Positions 8,615-18,600 of a DNA stretch of 64,000 nucleotides are shown here, piece by piece (within the stretch, counting starts at the first letter, position 1; each line of letters starts with the position of its first letter). Source of the DNA: Telmatospirillum sp. Its GTDB lineage: Bacteria > Pseudomonadota > Alphaproteobacteria > CACIAM-22H2. The notes under the pieces are model-generated. The model was not told the origin of the DNA. It saw only the letters and a program-made list of their open reading frames with translations, and ran no database searches. A program made the position numbers and the translations under genes. The stretch covers positions 62,001 through 126,000 of the forward strand of contig JADCGL010000018.1 in assembly GCA_020248985.1 (NCBI GenBank). The letters are read 5' to 3'.

Positions 8615-9045
8615 TTTTTGCTGCCCGTTGGTGCGCGCGCGCGCACGACCTCGCCGTCTTCCTTGCGGAATTCCGCCGGACGCTTGTCGAGAATTTCGAA
8701 CACGACCTCCGACGGGCGCGCGAGGCGCGCACCCATCTTGGTCACGACGATGGGTCGGTTGACGAGGATCGGATGGGCCAGCATCGCCTCGATTATCTGC
8801 GCGTCGCTTGCCGATGCTTCGAGCAGGCCGAGTTCCTCGGCCGGCGTGCCCTTCGCGCGCAGAATGTCGCGCGGGGAAGCCGCGAGGGCGGCCAGCAACT
8901 CGTCGATCTTCGCGCGCGTCCAGCCGGTTTTCAGATACTCGATCACCGTCGGCGCATAGCCCGCTTGGCGGATCATTTCGAGCGCGTTGCGCGACGTGCC
9001 GCAGGCGGGGTTGTGGTAGATCGTGACGGGGAATGATTCGGACAT
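8611..9045 (-). CDS. arsC: Arsenate reductase, glutaredoxin-coupled (ArsC/Spx-fold) type
   Basis: 144 aa, the usual length. The N-terminal thioredoxin-like fold has the active Cys15 in YHNPACGTSRN, and ILVNRPIVVTKMGARLARP carries the arginines that bind the oxyanion. It reduces arsenate to arsenite with glutathione and glutaredoxin. It is the second arsenate reductase of this operon and unrelated in fold to the gene at 9723-10229. ATG 9045 follows the aqpS stop directly. Relatives of this fold such as YfgD/Spx are less likely given the ars context. Confidence 0.92.
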   Translation of the reverse strand: MSESFPVTIYHNPACGTSRNALEMIRQAGYAPTVIEYLKTGWTRAKIDELLAALAASPRDILRAKGTPAEELGLLEASASDAQIIEAMLAHPILVNRPIVVTKMGARLARPSEVVFEILDKRPAEFRKEDGEVVRARAPTGSKN

Positions 9046-9046
9046 T

Positions 9047-9718
9047 CTATTCTTTCGCGGGCTTTGCGTAGAGCCAGCCGAAAAACGCTGCGGCCGCAGC
9101 GGCCCCGACGAGCTGTCCGATAATGAACACAGGTGCCGAGGCGGGCGCAATCCCGGCGAAACTGTCGCTGAGCGAACGGGCCACCGTCACGGCCGGATTG
9201 GCGAACGACGTCGAGGCCGTGAACCAATAGGCCGAGGCGATGTAGAGCCCGACCAAGGTCGGCACCGCATCGGACTTGAAGCGCAAGCCGCCAAGGATCG
9301 TGGCGATGAGGCCGAATGTGGCGACCGCTTCCGCCAGGCCCTGGGCTGGGCCTTCGCGCAGTTTTGGCGAAACCTGCAGGATCGGCTCGGCGAACATCGC
9401 ATGCGCCAACCACACGCCGGCGACCGCACCTGCAAACTGAAGGGCGATGTAGGCCAGCACGTCGCCGCGCGGAAATTCGCCGCGTGCGGCGAACACAAGC
9501 GTGACGACCGGGTTGAAATGCGCGCCCGACACCGGCCCGAAAGCTGTGATCAGGATCACGAGCCCGGCGGCGGTCGAGAGCGTGTTGCCGATCAAGGCGA
9601 CCGCGTTGTTGCCGGCGGCCAGACGCTCGCCCATGATGCCGGAGCCCACGACGATCGCCAGCAGCAGGGCCGTGCCGAGAAACTCGGCCGCATAGCGACG
9701 CGAAGTCGAATACATCAT
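9047..9718 (-). CDS. aqpS: Aquaglyceroporin (AqpS-type arsenite channel)
   Basis: 223 aa with six membrane segments and the two half-helix motifs of the aquaporin family: NPV in GAHFNPVVT and NPA in SFANPAVTVARS. In Sinorhizobium meliloti an aquaporin in the same position lets arsenite made by ArsC flow out down its gradient. Placement between two arsenate reductases makes that role likely here. The first NPA box being NPV is a known variation. Two adjacent ATGs (9718 and 9715) could start it. Confidence 0.9.
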   Translation of the reverse strand: MMYSTSRRYAAEFLGTALLLAIVVGSGIMGERLAAGNNAVALIGNTLSTAAGLVILITAFGPVSGAHFNPVVTLVFAARGEFPRGDVLAYIALQFAGAVAGVWLAHAMFAEPILQVSPKLREGPAQGLAEAVATFGLIATILGGLRFKSDAVPTLVGLYIASAYWFTASTSFANPAVTVARSLSDSFAGIAPASAPVFIIGQLVGAAAAAAFFGWLYAKPAKE

Positions 9719-9722
9719 GATG

Positions 9723-10229
9723 CTATGCGCCGCTGCGGTCGCGGCCCATCTCGTCGATCTTGGTCTTGATCTCGAGATTGGACAAGGTTGCGAGCGGCAA
9801 TGCCGAAAAAATGCGAATGCGCCGCTCGATCATGCGGAACACGTCGGCCGTGAAGGCGGCCTTTTCGGCGTCGCTGCCGGAAGCGCTCGAAGGATCGGGG
9901 AAGCCCCAATGCGCCGTCATCGGTTGGCCCGGCCAGACCGGGCACACTTCGCCCGCCGCCTGGTCGCAGACCGTGAACACGAAATTCATCTGCGGGGCCC
10001 CGGGGGCGGCAAACTCGTCCCACGGCTTCGAACGGAAACCCGAAATGTCGAAGCCGAGTTTCTCGAGCAAAGCCGCGACGTAAGGATTGATCTTGCCGGT
10101 GGGGCTGCTGCCGGCACTGTAGGCTTTGAAGCGCCCGGTGCCCAGGCGGTTCAGCAGCGCTTCGGCCATCACGCTGCGCGCGGAATTGTGCGTGCAGAGG
10201 AACAGAACGTTTTTGATCGCGTCGGACAT
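9723..10229 (-). CDS. arsC: Arsenate reductase, low-molecular-weight phosphatase type
   Basis: 168 aa. The phosphatase loop LCTHNSAR has catalytic Cys12 and Arg18; Cys88 (FTVCDQ) and Cys96 (EVCPVWPG) are placed like the relay cysteines of thioredoxin-coupled ArsC. TAHWGFPDPS is the conserved acid loop. It converts arsenate to arsenite in the cytoplasm. The C-terminal extension of about 30 residues (from ALPLATLSNLEI) is longer than in the classic 131-aa enzyme but common in proteobacterial forms. It lies between arsI and aqpS. Confidence 0.93.
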   Translation of the reverse strand: MSDAIKNVLFLCTHNSARSVMAEALLNRLGTGRFKAYSAGSSPTGKINPYVAALLEKLGFDISGFRSKPWDEFAAPGAPQMNFVFTVCDQAAGEVCPVWPGQPMTAHWGFPDPSSASGSDAEKAAFTADVFRMIERRIRIFSALPLATLSNLEIKTKIDEMGRDRSGA

Positions 10230-10241
10230 CGGGCCTTCTCC

Positions 10242-10706
10242 CTAGCAGCAGGCGGTCTTTGCGGTCGCACTCGCAGCACCGACGGCGGGCGCGCAGCAAG
10301 CGCTTGCCGCTTTGGCGACGGCCGCTTTGGGCGCGCTGTAGACGGTGGATTCGCCGAAGGTGCGGAACGCTTCCCAGGCAATGCCGGCGGGATCGCGCGT
10401 CCACGCCTTGTCCGATTCCGCGTAGCAGCAGGTCGTCTCGCCCTTGTCGAAGGTCGCGTGGCCGGCGGCTTCGAGCCGCTCGGCCAACACATCAAGTTCG
10501 GCCGTTTCGTCGACCTGAATGCCGAGATGGTCGAGGCCCGGTGCTTTGCCACGAGTCGAGACGGCGAAATTCACGCGCGGATCTTCGAGCATCCATTTGG
10601 CGTAGTCGTCCTTGACCACGCTGGGGGCGGCGCCGAACAGATCGGCGTAGAAGCGCGTGGCGACGGCGATGCTGTCGACGCTGACATGGATATGGAGGCG
10701 TTTCAT
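10242..10706 (-). CDS. arsI: ArsI/CadI-family VOC dioxygenase (C-As lyase)
   Basis: 154 aa, vicinal-oxygen-chelate fold. The beginning (MKRLHIHVSVDSI) supplies an early metal-ligand His, LDHLGIQV the second, and GIAWEAFRT the Glu. The vicinal pair Cys93-Cys94 (GETTCCYAES) is the trivalent-arsenical site of ArsI. The enzyme cleaves the carbon-arsenic bond of methylarsenite to give arsenite. The tail has two more adjacent Cys pairs, possibly extra metal binding. ATG 10706 overlaps the arsR stop by 4 bp. A CadI-like cadmium-responsive role is the alternative; the ars context favours ArsI. Confidence 0.9.
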   Translation of the reverse strand: MKRLHIHVSVDSIAVATRFYADLFGAAPSVVKDDYAKWMLEDPRVNFAVSTRGKAPGLDHLGIQVDETAELDVLAERLEAAGHATFDKGETTCCYAESDKAWTRDPAGIAWEAFRTFGESTVYSAPKAAVAKAASACCAPAVGAASATAKTACC

Positions 10707-11056
10707 GCGCGAGCTCCTTTTGCGGGTTTTGATTTGGCCGATTTGGGCGCGGCGGGCGCGCACAAAGCGGGATTGCCGCCGCAGCAATTGTCGGAAAGGA
10801 AGGCCATCAGCGCGTCCATGGAAGCGAAGTCGGCGCGGTAGCCGATCGAGCGGCCGTTGCGTGTGGCCGAGGCGAGACCGGCGGCCACAAGATCGCGCAG
10901 ATGGAAGGAGAGGGTGGGCGGCGGCACGTCGAGCAGGCGCGCAAGCTCGCCCGCAGCCATGCCGGCAGGCCCCGCCTGGACAAGGGCGCGGAAAATGCCG
11001 AGGCGCGTTTCCTGCGCCAGCGCACCCAGCGCCACGACGGCTGCACTTAGTTTCAT
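10703..11056 (-). CDS. arsR: ArsR-family metalloregulator
   Basis: 117 aa winged-helix protein with LAQETRLGIFRALVQAGPAG, recognition helix PTLSFHLRDL and wing ATRNGRSIGYRA. The C-terminus has NCCGGNPALC, so a Cys pair plus a third Cys form a plausible arsenite site in the position used by ArsR proteins with a C-terminal inducer site. It should repress this operon until As(III) binds. First gene of the six-gene operon; its stop overlaps the arsI start. No ribosome site precedes ATG 11056. Confidence 0.92.
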   Translation of the reverse strand: MKLSAAVVALGALAQETRLGIFRALVQAGPAGMAAGELARLLDVPPPTLSFHLRDLVAAGLASATRNGRSIGYRADFASMDALMAFLSDNCCGGNPALCAPAAPKSAKSKPAKGARA

Positions 11057-11092
11057 AGTTCTAGAAATATCGAATTGTTATCGGCCTGTCAA
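11057..11092 (-). promoter_or_regulatory. ars operon promoter with overlapping ArsR-type operator
   Basis: On the minus strand a perfect TTGACA (11092-11087) is followed after 17 bp by TATTTC (11069-11064). The palindrome TTCTAGAA (11066-11059) covers the -10 and the expected start point, the right place for ArsR to block RNA polymerase. The expected start of transcription falls about 0-2 bases before ATG 11056. The -35 contains the stop codon of the upstream outer-membrane factor gene. Confidence 0.5.
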
Positions 11093-12531
11093 GGACCGGC
11101 CAATTGCCACCCGCCGCCGAGTGCTTGGAACAGTGCCACGAGCGCTTGGTAGTAGCCGAGCCGCGCTTGGGCGAGCGCATCGAGCGCCGAGAAATAGCTG
11201 CGCTGCGTGTCGCGCAGAGCGACCGAATCGATCGAGCCCGCGCGATACTGCGCTTGCGCGGCGTCGAAGCCGAGGCGCGAAGCTGCGGTCGCGGCAATCT
11301 GCGCGTCGAGCTGTTCGCGCGTGCGGCGCAGGCCCGACAAAGCCGTCTCGACGTCCGCGAATGCCTGCACGACCGTTTTCTGGTAGGTCGCGGCGAGTTC
11401 CTCGAGGCGCGCGCGCTGCAAGCGCTCTTGGCCTTGCAGCCGGCCGCCCGCGAAGATCGGCGCGGTGAGCCCGGCGGCGATCGAAAAGATCTGCGAGGTC
11501 GGGTCGAGCAGCCGCCCCAGATCCGTCGATTGGTACCCGGCCGCCCCCGTCAGGCTGAGACTTGGGAAGCGCTGCGCGATCGCATTCTTGAGATCGGCAT
11601 TGGCGGCAACGAGCTGCGCTTCGGCCGACGCGATGTCTGGCCGTCGGCGCAGCAATTCGGACGGCACGCCCGCCGCCACCACGGGGATGCGCAGATCGGT
11701 GAGCGGGATCGGCGTGTAGTCCGGACGCTGCGGCGTGCCGAGGAGCACGGCGAGCGCGTCGTATTGCTGCGCGAACTGGCGCTCGAGGCTCGCGATCGTG
11801 GCGCGTTGGCCTTCGACGATGCCGACTTGGGGCGCGATATCGACGAGGCTTGCCGTGCCCGCCGCTTCGCGCGCGCGGATCGCGGCCAGAATGTCCTCGG
11901 CGTCGGCAAGCGACTGGCGCGCATAGTCGAGCCGTTCGCCGAAACCGAGCAGCTGGAAAAAGGCGTTGGCGACGTTGGCCTCGGTCGTGAGCGCCACGGT
12001 CGCAAGATCGAAGCGACGGGCCTGCAACGTGGCGCTGGCCGCGTCGACCGCCGCCCGGTTTTTGCCCCAAAAATCGATTTCGTAGCTCGCTTCGAACTGC
12101 ATGTTGTAGCGGCTCGACCAGACCGGCCGGGCGACGGTTCCGGTGCGCGTACTCGTCGATGTCGGTGCCGTCTGCTGGCGCGTGGCGTTGCTCGTGAAGT
12201 CGAGACTCGGAAACAAGGGAGCTGCCGAAATCTCCTGCTGCGCGATCGCCTGGCGGATGCGCGCTTCGGCGGCGGCGAGATCGAAATTGCGGTCCTGCGC
12301 TTGGGCGATCATGCGGTCGAGATCTGCCGAGCCGAATTGCGACCACCATGCGGCATCGTTGCGCGGCTCGGGAGCCGCTTCTTCGGCCGCCGCCGCCGGC
12401 GTCGGGGCCGGATTTGCGCGGAAGAACGCGGGCAACTCGACGATGGGGCGCAGATATTCCGAATTGGCAAGATCGCAGCCGGACAAGGAAAGAGCAGCAA
12501 CGGCGGCAACGAGAAGGCGGGAACGCGTCAT
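11089..12531 (-). CDS. RND efflux outer-membrane factor (OprM/NodT family lipoprotein)
   Basis: 480 aa. The signal ends in a lipobox (LSLSGCDL), so the protein is lipid-anchored in the outer membrane. Two repeated TolC-type domains follow (FDLAAAEARIRQA, then LRRRPDIASAEAQLVAANADL), ending in coiled-coil helices. It forms the exit duct for the RND pump encoded just upstream; its ATG overlaps the pump gene's stop by 4 bp (ATGA). Length and lipobox fit the OprM/NodT group. Confidence 0.93.
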   Translation of the reverse strand: MTRSRLLVAAVAALSLSGCDLANSEYLRPIVELPAFFRANPAPTPAAAAEEAAPEPRNDAAWWSQFGSADLDRMIAQAQDRNFDLAAAEARIRQAIAQQEISAAPLFPSLDFTSNATRQQTAPTSTSTRTGTVARPVWSSRYNMQFEASYEIDFWGKNRAAVDAASATLQARRFDLATVALTTEANVANAFFQLLGFGERLDYARQSLADAEDILAAIRAREAAGTASLVDIAPQVGIVEGQRATIASLERQFAQQYDALAVLLGTPQRPDYTPIPLTDLRIPVVAAGVPSELLRRRPDIASAEAQLVAANADLKNAIAQRFPSLSLTGAAGYQSTDLGRLLDPTSQIFSIAAGLTAPIFAGGRLQGQERLQRARLEELAATYQKTVVQAFADVETALSGLRRTREQLDAQIAATAASRLGFDAAQAQYRAGSIDSVALRDTQRSYFSALDALAQARLGYYQALVALFQALGGGWQLAGP

Positions 12532-15500
12532 TCGGCGGCACTCGGTTCTGCAAGCGGTTGGGCGGCGGGTTTGATGCGCCCGCGCAAGGCAAGATAGATG
12601 GCGGGCGTGGTGAACAGCGTCAGGATTTGGCTCGCCGCAAGCCCGCCGATGATGGCAATGCCGAGCGGCTCGCGCAGCTCAGCGCCTACGCCGCCGCCGA
12701 TCGCGAGCGGAACCGCCCCCAGCATCGCCGTCAGCGTCGTCATCAAAATGGGCCGCAGCCGCGCTTGGCAGGCGGCAAGGATCGCTTGGTCGGGTGCCAG
12801 CCCGTCGCGCCGTTCGGCGACGAGCGCGAAATCCACGATCATGATCGCGTTTTTCATCACGATGCCCATCAGCAGAATGATGCCGATCACGCTGACGAGG
12901 CTCAAATTGGTACCCGTCGCCATGTTGGCGAGCAATGCCCCCATGCCCGCCGACGGAATCGTCGACAGGATCGTCACCGCCTGTGTCCAGCTTTCGTAGA
13001 GGATGCCGAGCACCAGATAGATCGAGATGAGAGCCGCGACGATCAGCAACGGCACGCCCGAATCCTGCTGGCGGCTGATGCGCGCAAAACCGGCGGGCTC
13101 GAGCCGCATGCCGCCGGGCATGCCCATCGATGCCGCCATGTCGCGCACGCGCGCCAAGGTTTCGTTGAGGGCGGCCCCTTCGGGCAGATTGAAGCTGATC
13201 GTGGAGGACGGAAACTGGCCGTCATGCGCGATGCTGATCGGCGTCTGGCCGATCTGCACGCTCGCGACGGCCGACAGCGGAATCTGCGTGCCGCCGGGCC
13301 CTTTGACGAACAGGCCCGCCAAATCGCGCGGGCCGCGCTGCTGTTCAGGGAGCGCCTCGAGCACCACGCGATACTGGTTGCGCTCGCGGTAGATCGTGGA
13401 AACGAGGCGCTGGGAATAGGCGTTGTTGAGGGCCGTCGCGATTTCGGCGGGCTGGATGCCCATGCGCGCGGCCGCGTCGCGGTCGATCGCGATGCGCGCA
13501 TCGAGGCCGCCGCGCTCGAGGTCGTTCGACACGTCCTGGATGTCCGGCTCCAGCTGCAGGCGGCGCACGAGCTGCGGCGCCCATTCCGCGAGATCGGCCG
13601 CGCGCGGTGCGAGAAGGGCCACTTGGAACTGCGCCCGCCCGCCGCGGCCGCCGAACTGCAGATCCTGTTCGGCCGAAAGGAAGACCTGCACGTTTTCGAG
13701 CCGCGCCAATTGCGGGCGCAGGCGCGCGATCACCTGGTCGACCGAAACGCCGCGCTCGGCGCGCGGTTTGAGCGCGATGAACATCTGGCCCGAATTGGCA
13801 GCACTGAAAAAGCCGCCGCCGGTGACCCCGCCCACGCTCGCGACGGCCGGGTCCGCGCGCACGATGCGCACGGCCGCATCCATGCGCTCGGTCATGGCGC
13901 GGAACGAGGTGTCGGGCGTCGCGCGCGCAAACGCGCGCATCAGGCCCGTATCCTGCTGCGGCACGAAGCCGCCCTTCGGCGCGACGATATAGAGCTGAAC
14001 GGTCGCTGCGATGGCGAGCAATGTGGCCAGCACGGCCGTGCGCCGCCACGCGACGACCACGCGCAGCAGGCGCATATAGCCTGCGGTCAAGGTCCCGAAC
14101 GCGCGCTCGAAGCCGCGATCGAAGCGCGAAGCGGGCTTCGCATGCGCCGAAAGCCTTGCGCAGATCGACGGCGTCAAAGTCAGCGACACGATGCCCGAAA
14201 CGACGATGGCGAGCGTGAGCGCCAACGCGAATTCGCGGATGAAACGCCCCTGCAGGCCGCCCATGAAATAGAGCGGGATGAACACGGCGACGAGGGCGAG
14301 CGTCATCGACACGACCGTGAAACCGATTTCGCGCGAGCCTTCGAGGGCGGCGTCGAGGGCGGAGAGCCCGCGCTCGCGATGGCGCGCGATGTTCTCGATC
14401 ACGACGATCGCGTCGTCGACGACGAACCCGACCGAAATCGTGAGCGCCATCAGCGACAGATTGTTGAGGCTGAAGCCGAGCCACCACATGCCGGCGAACG
14501 TCGCGGCGAGCGCCAGAGGTACGGCGACGCACGCGGCGAGCGTGAGCGCCAAGCGCCGCAAGAACAGGCCCACGACCGCGATCACCAACGCGATCGACAC
14601 GACGAGCGTGAACTGCACGTCGCGCACCGAGGCGCGGATCGTTGCGGTCTGGTCGAAAATCGGCACCGTGTCGATGCCGGCCGGCATCCAGCGCGCAAGC
14701 TCGGGCAGGATCGCTTTGACGCGATCGACCGTCTCGATCACGTTGGCCCCGGGCTGGCGCAGGATCTGGACCAGCACCGCGCGCCGGTCGCCGAACCAGG
14801 CGGCCTGGCGCTCGTTCTCCACACCTGCGAACACGTTGGCGACGTCGCCCAAGCGCACCGTGCGCCCGTTCGCCGCGCGCAGCAGGATGGCCCTATAGGC
14901 ATCGGCATTCTGCAGCGTGTCGGTGACCGCGAGCGTCATGTTGGTTTCGGCCGTGTCGATGCGGCCCGTCGGCTGGTCGACGTTTGCCGCGACGATGGCG
15001 GTCCGCAAATCCTCGAGCGACAGGCCCATCGCAGCCAAGCGCTGCAGATCGGCCTGCACGCGCACGGCCGGTTTTTCGGCCCCCATCACGTTGGCCTGCG
15101 CCACCCCTTCGACCTGCGCGAGGCGCTGGGCGAGGATCGTGTCGGCCGCGTCGAACACGGCCTGTGTGGTCATGGTTTCGGACGTGAGTGCCAGGATCAG
15201 CACCGGGCGCTGGTTGGGATTGGCTTTGCGGTAGGTGGGCGGCTGCGGCAGTCCTGCCGGCAGGTCGGGGATCGCGGCGTTGATCGCGGCCTGCACGTCT
15301 TTGGCCGCATCGGCGGGTTTGCGCGAGGGGTCGAACTGCAGCACCACGGTCGAGCTGCCGAGGGCACTTGTGCTCGTCATCTCGTTGACGCCCGAGATCG
15401 TGCCGAGATGGCGCTCAAGCGTGGCCGTGATGGTTGCGGCCATCGTCTCGGGATCCGTACCGGGCTGGTTCGCGCGCACGAACACGACCGGCAGGTCGGT

Positions 15501-15617
15501 GTTGGGGAGCGGCGACACCGGCAGATCGAAATAGGCGACGAGGCCTGCCAAGAACAGCCCGAGCGAGAGCAGGCAGGTGCCGATCGGGCGGCGAATGAAA
15601 GGGGCGGAGAACGCCAT
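12528..15617 (-). CDS. mdtC: RND efflux permease, second (MdtC/MuxC-like)
   Basis: 1029 aa, full-length inner-membrane RND pump starting MAFSAPFIRRPIG. TM4 has the paired aspartates of the proton relay (GFVVDDAIVVIENIARH). Two large periplasmic loops and a duplicated 6-TM layout are evident. It follows a closely related 1030-aa pump gene, with TGATG stop/start overlap. Two different RND pumps in tandem with one adaptor are the hallmark of MdtABC/MuxABC systems, which work as a heterotrimer and export drugs, bile-salt-like compounds or metals. The much longer open frame upstream is a shadow inside the partner gene. Confidence 0.93.
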   Translation of the reverse strand: MAFSAPFIRRPIGTCLLSLGLFLAGLVAYFDLPVSPLPNTDLPVVFVRANQPGTDPETMAATITATLERHLGTISGVNEMTSTSALGSSTVVLQFDPSRKPADAAKDVQAAINAAIPDLPAGLPQPPTYRKANPNQRPVLILALTSETMTTQAVFDAADTILAQRLAQVEGVAQANVMGAEKPAVRVQADLQRLAAMGLSLEDLRTAIVAANVDQPTGRIDTAETNMTLAVTDTLQNADAYRAILLRAANGRTVRLGDVANVFAGVENERQAAWFGDRRAVLVQILRQPGANVIETVDRVKAILPELARWMPAGIDTVPIFDQTATIRASVRDVQFTLVVSIALVIAVVGLFLRRLALTLAACVAVPLALAATFAGMWWLGFSLNNLSLMALTISVGFVVDDAIVVIENIARHRERGLSALDAALEGSREIGFTVVSMTLALVAVFIPLYFMGGLQGRFIREFALALTLAIVVSGIVSLTLTPSICARLSAHAKPASRFDRGFERAFGTLTAGYMRLLRVVVAWRRTAVLATLLAIAATVQLYIVAPKGGFVPQQDTGLMRAFARATPDTSFRAMTERMDAAVRIVRADPAVASVGGVTGGGFFSAANSGQMFIALKPRAERGVSVDQVIARLRPQLARLENVQVFLSAEQDLQFGGRGGRAQFQVALLAPRAADLAEWAPQLVRRLQLEPDIQDVSNDLERGGLDARIAIDRDAAARMGIQPAEIATALNNAYSQRLVSTIYRERNQYRVVLEALPEQQRGPRDLAGLFVKGPGGTQIPLSAVASVQIGQTPISIAHDGQFPSSTISFNLPEGAALNETLARVRDMAASMGMPGGMRLEPAGFARISRQQDSGVPLLIVAALISIYLVLGILYESWTQAVTILSTIPSAGMGALLANMATGTNLSLVSVIGIILLMGIVMKNAIMIVDFALVAERRDGLAPDQAILAACQARLRPILMTTLTAMLGAVPLAIGGGVGAELREPLGIAIIGGLAASQILTLFTTPAIYLALRGRIKPAAQPLAEPSAAE

Positions 15618-18600
15618 CACTCGGCCGCTTCCGGCACCGGTGCGGCCTTGCGCAGGCGCTGCTTCAAGCGTTCGAATGCCAAATAGACGACCGGCGTGGT
15701 GTAGAGGGTCAGCAACTGCGACAAAATCAAACCGCCGACGATCGACACGCCGAGCGGGTTGCGCAGCTCCGAGCCCGTGCCGCTTTCGATCGCGAGCGGC
15801 AAAGCGCCCAGCAACGCCGCCATCGTCGTCATCATGATCGGGCGGTAGCGCATGTGGCAGGCTTCGCGGATCGCCGCGTCCGGCGATTTGCCTTCGTTGC
15901 GTTCGGCATCGAGCGCGAAATCGATCATCATGATCGCGTTCTTTTTGACGATGCCCATGAGCAGCACGATGCCGATGAGCCCCACCAGCGACAGATCCAT
16001 GCTGGCCGCCCACAAGGCCAGTAGCGCGCCGATTCCGGCCGAGGGCAGCGTGGACAGGATCGTCACCGGATGGATCAGGCTCTCGTAGAGCACGCCGAGG
16101 CTGATATAGATCACGAGGATGGCGGCCAGGATGAGCCAGGGCTGCGAGCCCAGCGCGTTTTCGAACTCGGCCGCGTCGCCGAAAAAGGCACCGGTGATCG
16201 AAGGCGGCATGCCGAGGCTGCGCTCGGCGCCGACGATCGCGGCCAAGGCCTGGTCGAGGCTTGCCCCTTGCGCGAGATCGAAGCTGACCGTCACCGAAGG
16301 GAACTGCGCCTGGCGATTGATGGTGAGGGCGGTCGGCGCCTGTTCGATGCGCGCCAAGGCGGCGATCGGCACTTGCGCGCCGTTGGCCCCCGCCACGCGC
16401 AGCGTGCCCACCGTCGCGGGATCGCTCTGCAAGGCCGGCGTCAATTCCATCACCACGCGATACTGGTTGGTCTGCGCGTAGATGGTGGAAACTTGGCGCT
16501 GGCCGAACGCGTTGTAGAGCGTGTCGTCGATCGCCTGCAGGCTCACGCCCAGGCGCGAAGCGGCGTCGCGGTCGATCGTCACGCGCAGCTGGCGCGCATT
16601 CGTCTGCTGGTCGGAGGCGATGTCGCGCAAGCTGGGTTCGGCGCGCAAGGCACGCACGAGCTCGGGCGCCCACAAGGCAAGCTCGGCCCCATCGGGCCCC
16701 GAGAGCGTGTATTGGTAGAGCGTGCGGCTCGAACGCGCGCCGATCTGGATGTCCTGCACCGCCTGCAGATGCGCTTCGGCCGGCAGAACGCCGAGACTGT
16801 CGCGCAGGCGCTCGGCGATCTGCGCTGCGGAGGCTTTGCGCTCGCTGCGCGGCTTCAGCACGATCGTGAGGCGCACGCTGTTGCTGCTGCCCGCAAGCGT
16901 GCCGGCCCCGGAAAAACCCGTCACGGTTTCGACGTCCGCATCGGCCTTCGCGATCGCGACGGCCGCCATCTGCAGCTCGGCCGTGCGCCCGAAACTCGCA
17001 TCCTGTTCGGCGTCGAGGGTGGCGACGATCACGCCCGTGTCCTGCTGCGGCAGGAAGCCTTTCGGGATCCAAACATAGAGGGCCACGGTCGCGACCAGCG
17101 TGCCGAGTGCCACAGCCAGCGTGAGCCCCTGGCGCGCCAACACCCAATCGAGCGACGCCATATAGGCCCGGCGCGTGGCCTCGAAGCCCGCTTCGAGAAG
17201 TTTGGCCAACGGGCCGTCTTTGGTTTCGCGTTTGGCTTTGAGCAGGCGCGCGCACATCATCGGCGTCAAGGTCAGCGACACGAAGGCCGACACGATCACC
17301 GCGATCGAAAGCGTGACCGCAAATTCGCGAAACAGGCGGCCGACGATGCCGGTCATGAAAAGCATCGGGATGAACACGGCAACGAGCGACACGGTGAGGC
17401 CCACGATCGTGAAGCCGATCTGCTCGGCTCCTTTGTAGGCGGCGGCAAGCGGCGTTTCGCCTTCTTCGATGTGGCGCACGACGTTTTCGATCATCACGAT
17501 CGCGTCGTCCACGACGAAGCCGGTCGCCAGCGTGAGCGCCATCAGCGACAGATTGTCGAGGCTGAAGCCGCACAGCGACATGGCGCCGAACGTCGCGACG
17601 AGCGAGACCGGCAACGCCACCGCCGGGATCGCAGTCGCGCGCCAGCTGCGCAGGAACACGAACATGACCAGCACGACGAGGGCGGTCGCCAGCGCCAGCG
17701 TGAACTGCACGTCCGCCACGCTGGCGCGGATCGTGACCGTGCGGTCGGCGACGACGAGGATGCGAATGCCGGGCGGAATGGCGCGCTCGAGCTCGGGGAT
17801 CGCGCGCTTGATGCGCTCGGCCGTGTCGACGACGTTGGCCCCCGGCTGGCGCTGCACTTCGATCAGCACGGCGGGCTTGCCGTCGACCGTCGCCAGCACT
17901 TTCGAATTTTCGAGGCCCTCGACCACTTCGGCCACGTCGCGCAAACGCAAGGGTGCCCCATTGCGGTAGGCAACGATCACGTCGCGATACTGGCTGGGCT
18001 CGGTGATCTGGTCGTTTGCGGTGATCGTGAAGGCCTGTGCGGGCCCGTCGAAACTGCCTTTGGATTGTTTGGTGTTGGCGCGGCCAAGGACGGCGCGCAC
18101 GTCCTCGAGGCCGAGGCCGTAGGCGTTCAAGCGGCGCGGGTCGATCTGGATTCGCACGGCGGGCTTTTGGTCGCCTTGCACGCTCACGCGGCCGACGCCG
18201 GAAATCTGGCTGAGCTTTTGCGCCAGCACGCTGTCGGCCGCATCGCTGATGCGCACGATGGGCAGCGTGTCGGAGGTAAGGGCGAGGCTCAAAATCGGCG
18301 GATCGGCCGGGTTCACTTTGGCGTAGACGGGCGGGTAGGGCAGGCTGCGCGGCAGGAAGCCGTTGGCGACGTTGATGGCGGCCTGCACGTCTTGCGCGGC
18401 GTCGTCGATCTTGCGGCCGAGCAGAAACTGCAGCGTGATCGCACTCGTGCCGTAGCTCGAACTCGACGTCATCGTCGTGAGGCCCGCGATCTGGCCGAGC
18501 TGGCGCTCGAGCGGGGCGGTCACGAGGGCTGCGATCGTTTCGGGATCCGCACCCGGCAGGCGCGTGGTCACCTGGATCGTCGGGAAATCCACTTCGGGCA

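Noticed and set aside
12348-15686. 1112-codon plus-strand frame across the mdtC-like gene
   Set aside because: Antisense shadow in GC-rich DNA; no domains, while the minus strand encodes a complete RND pump.
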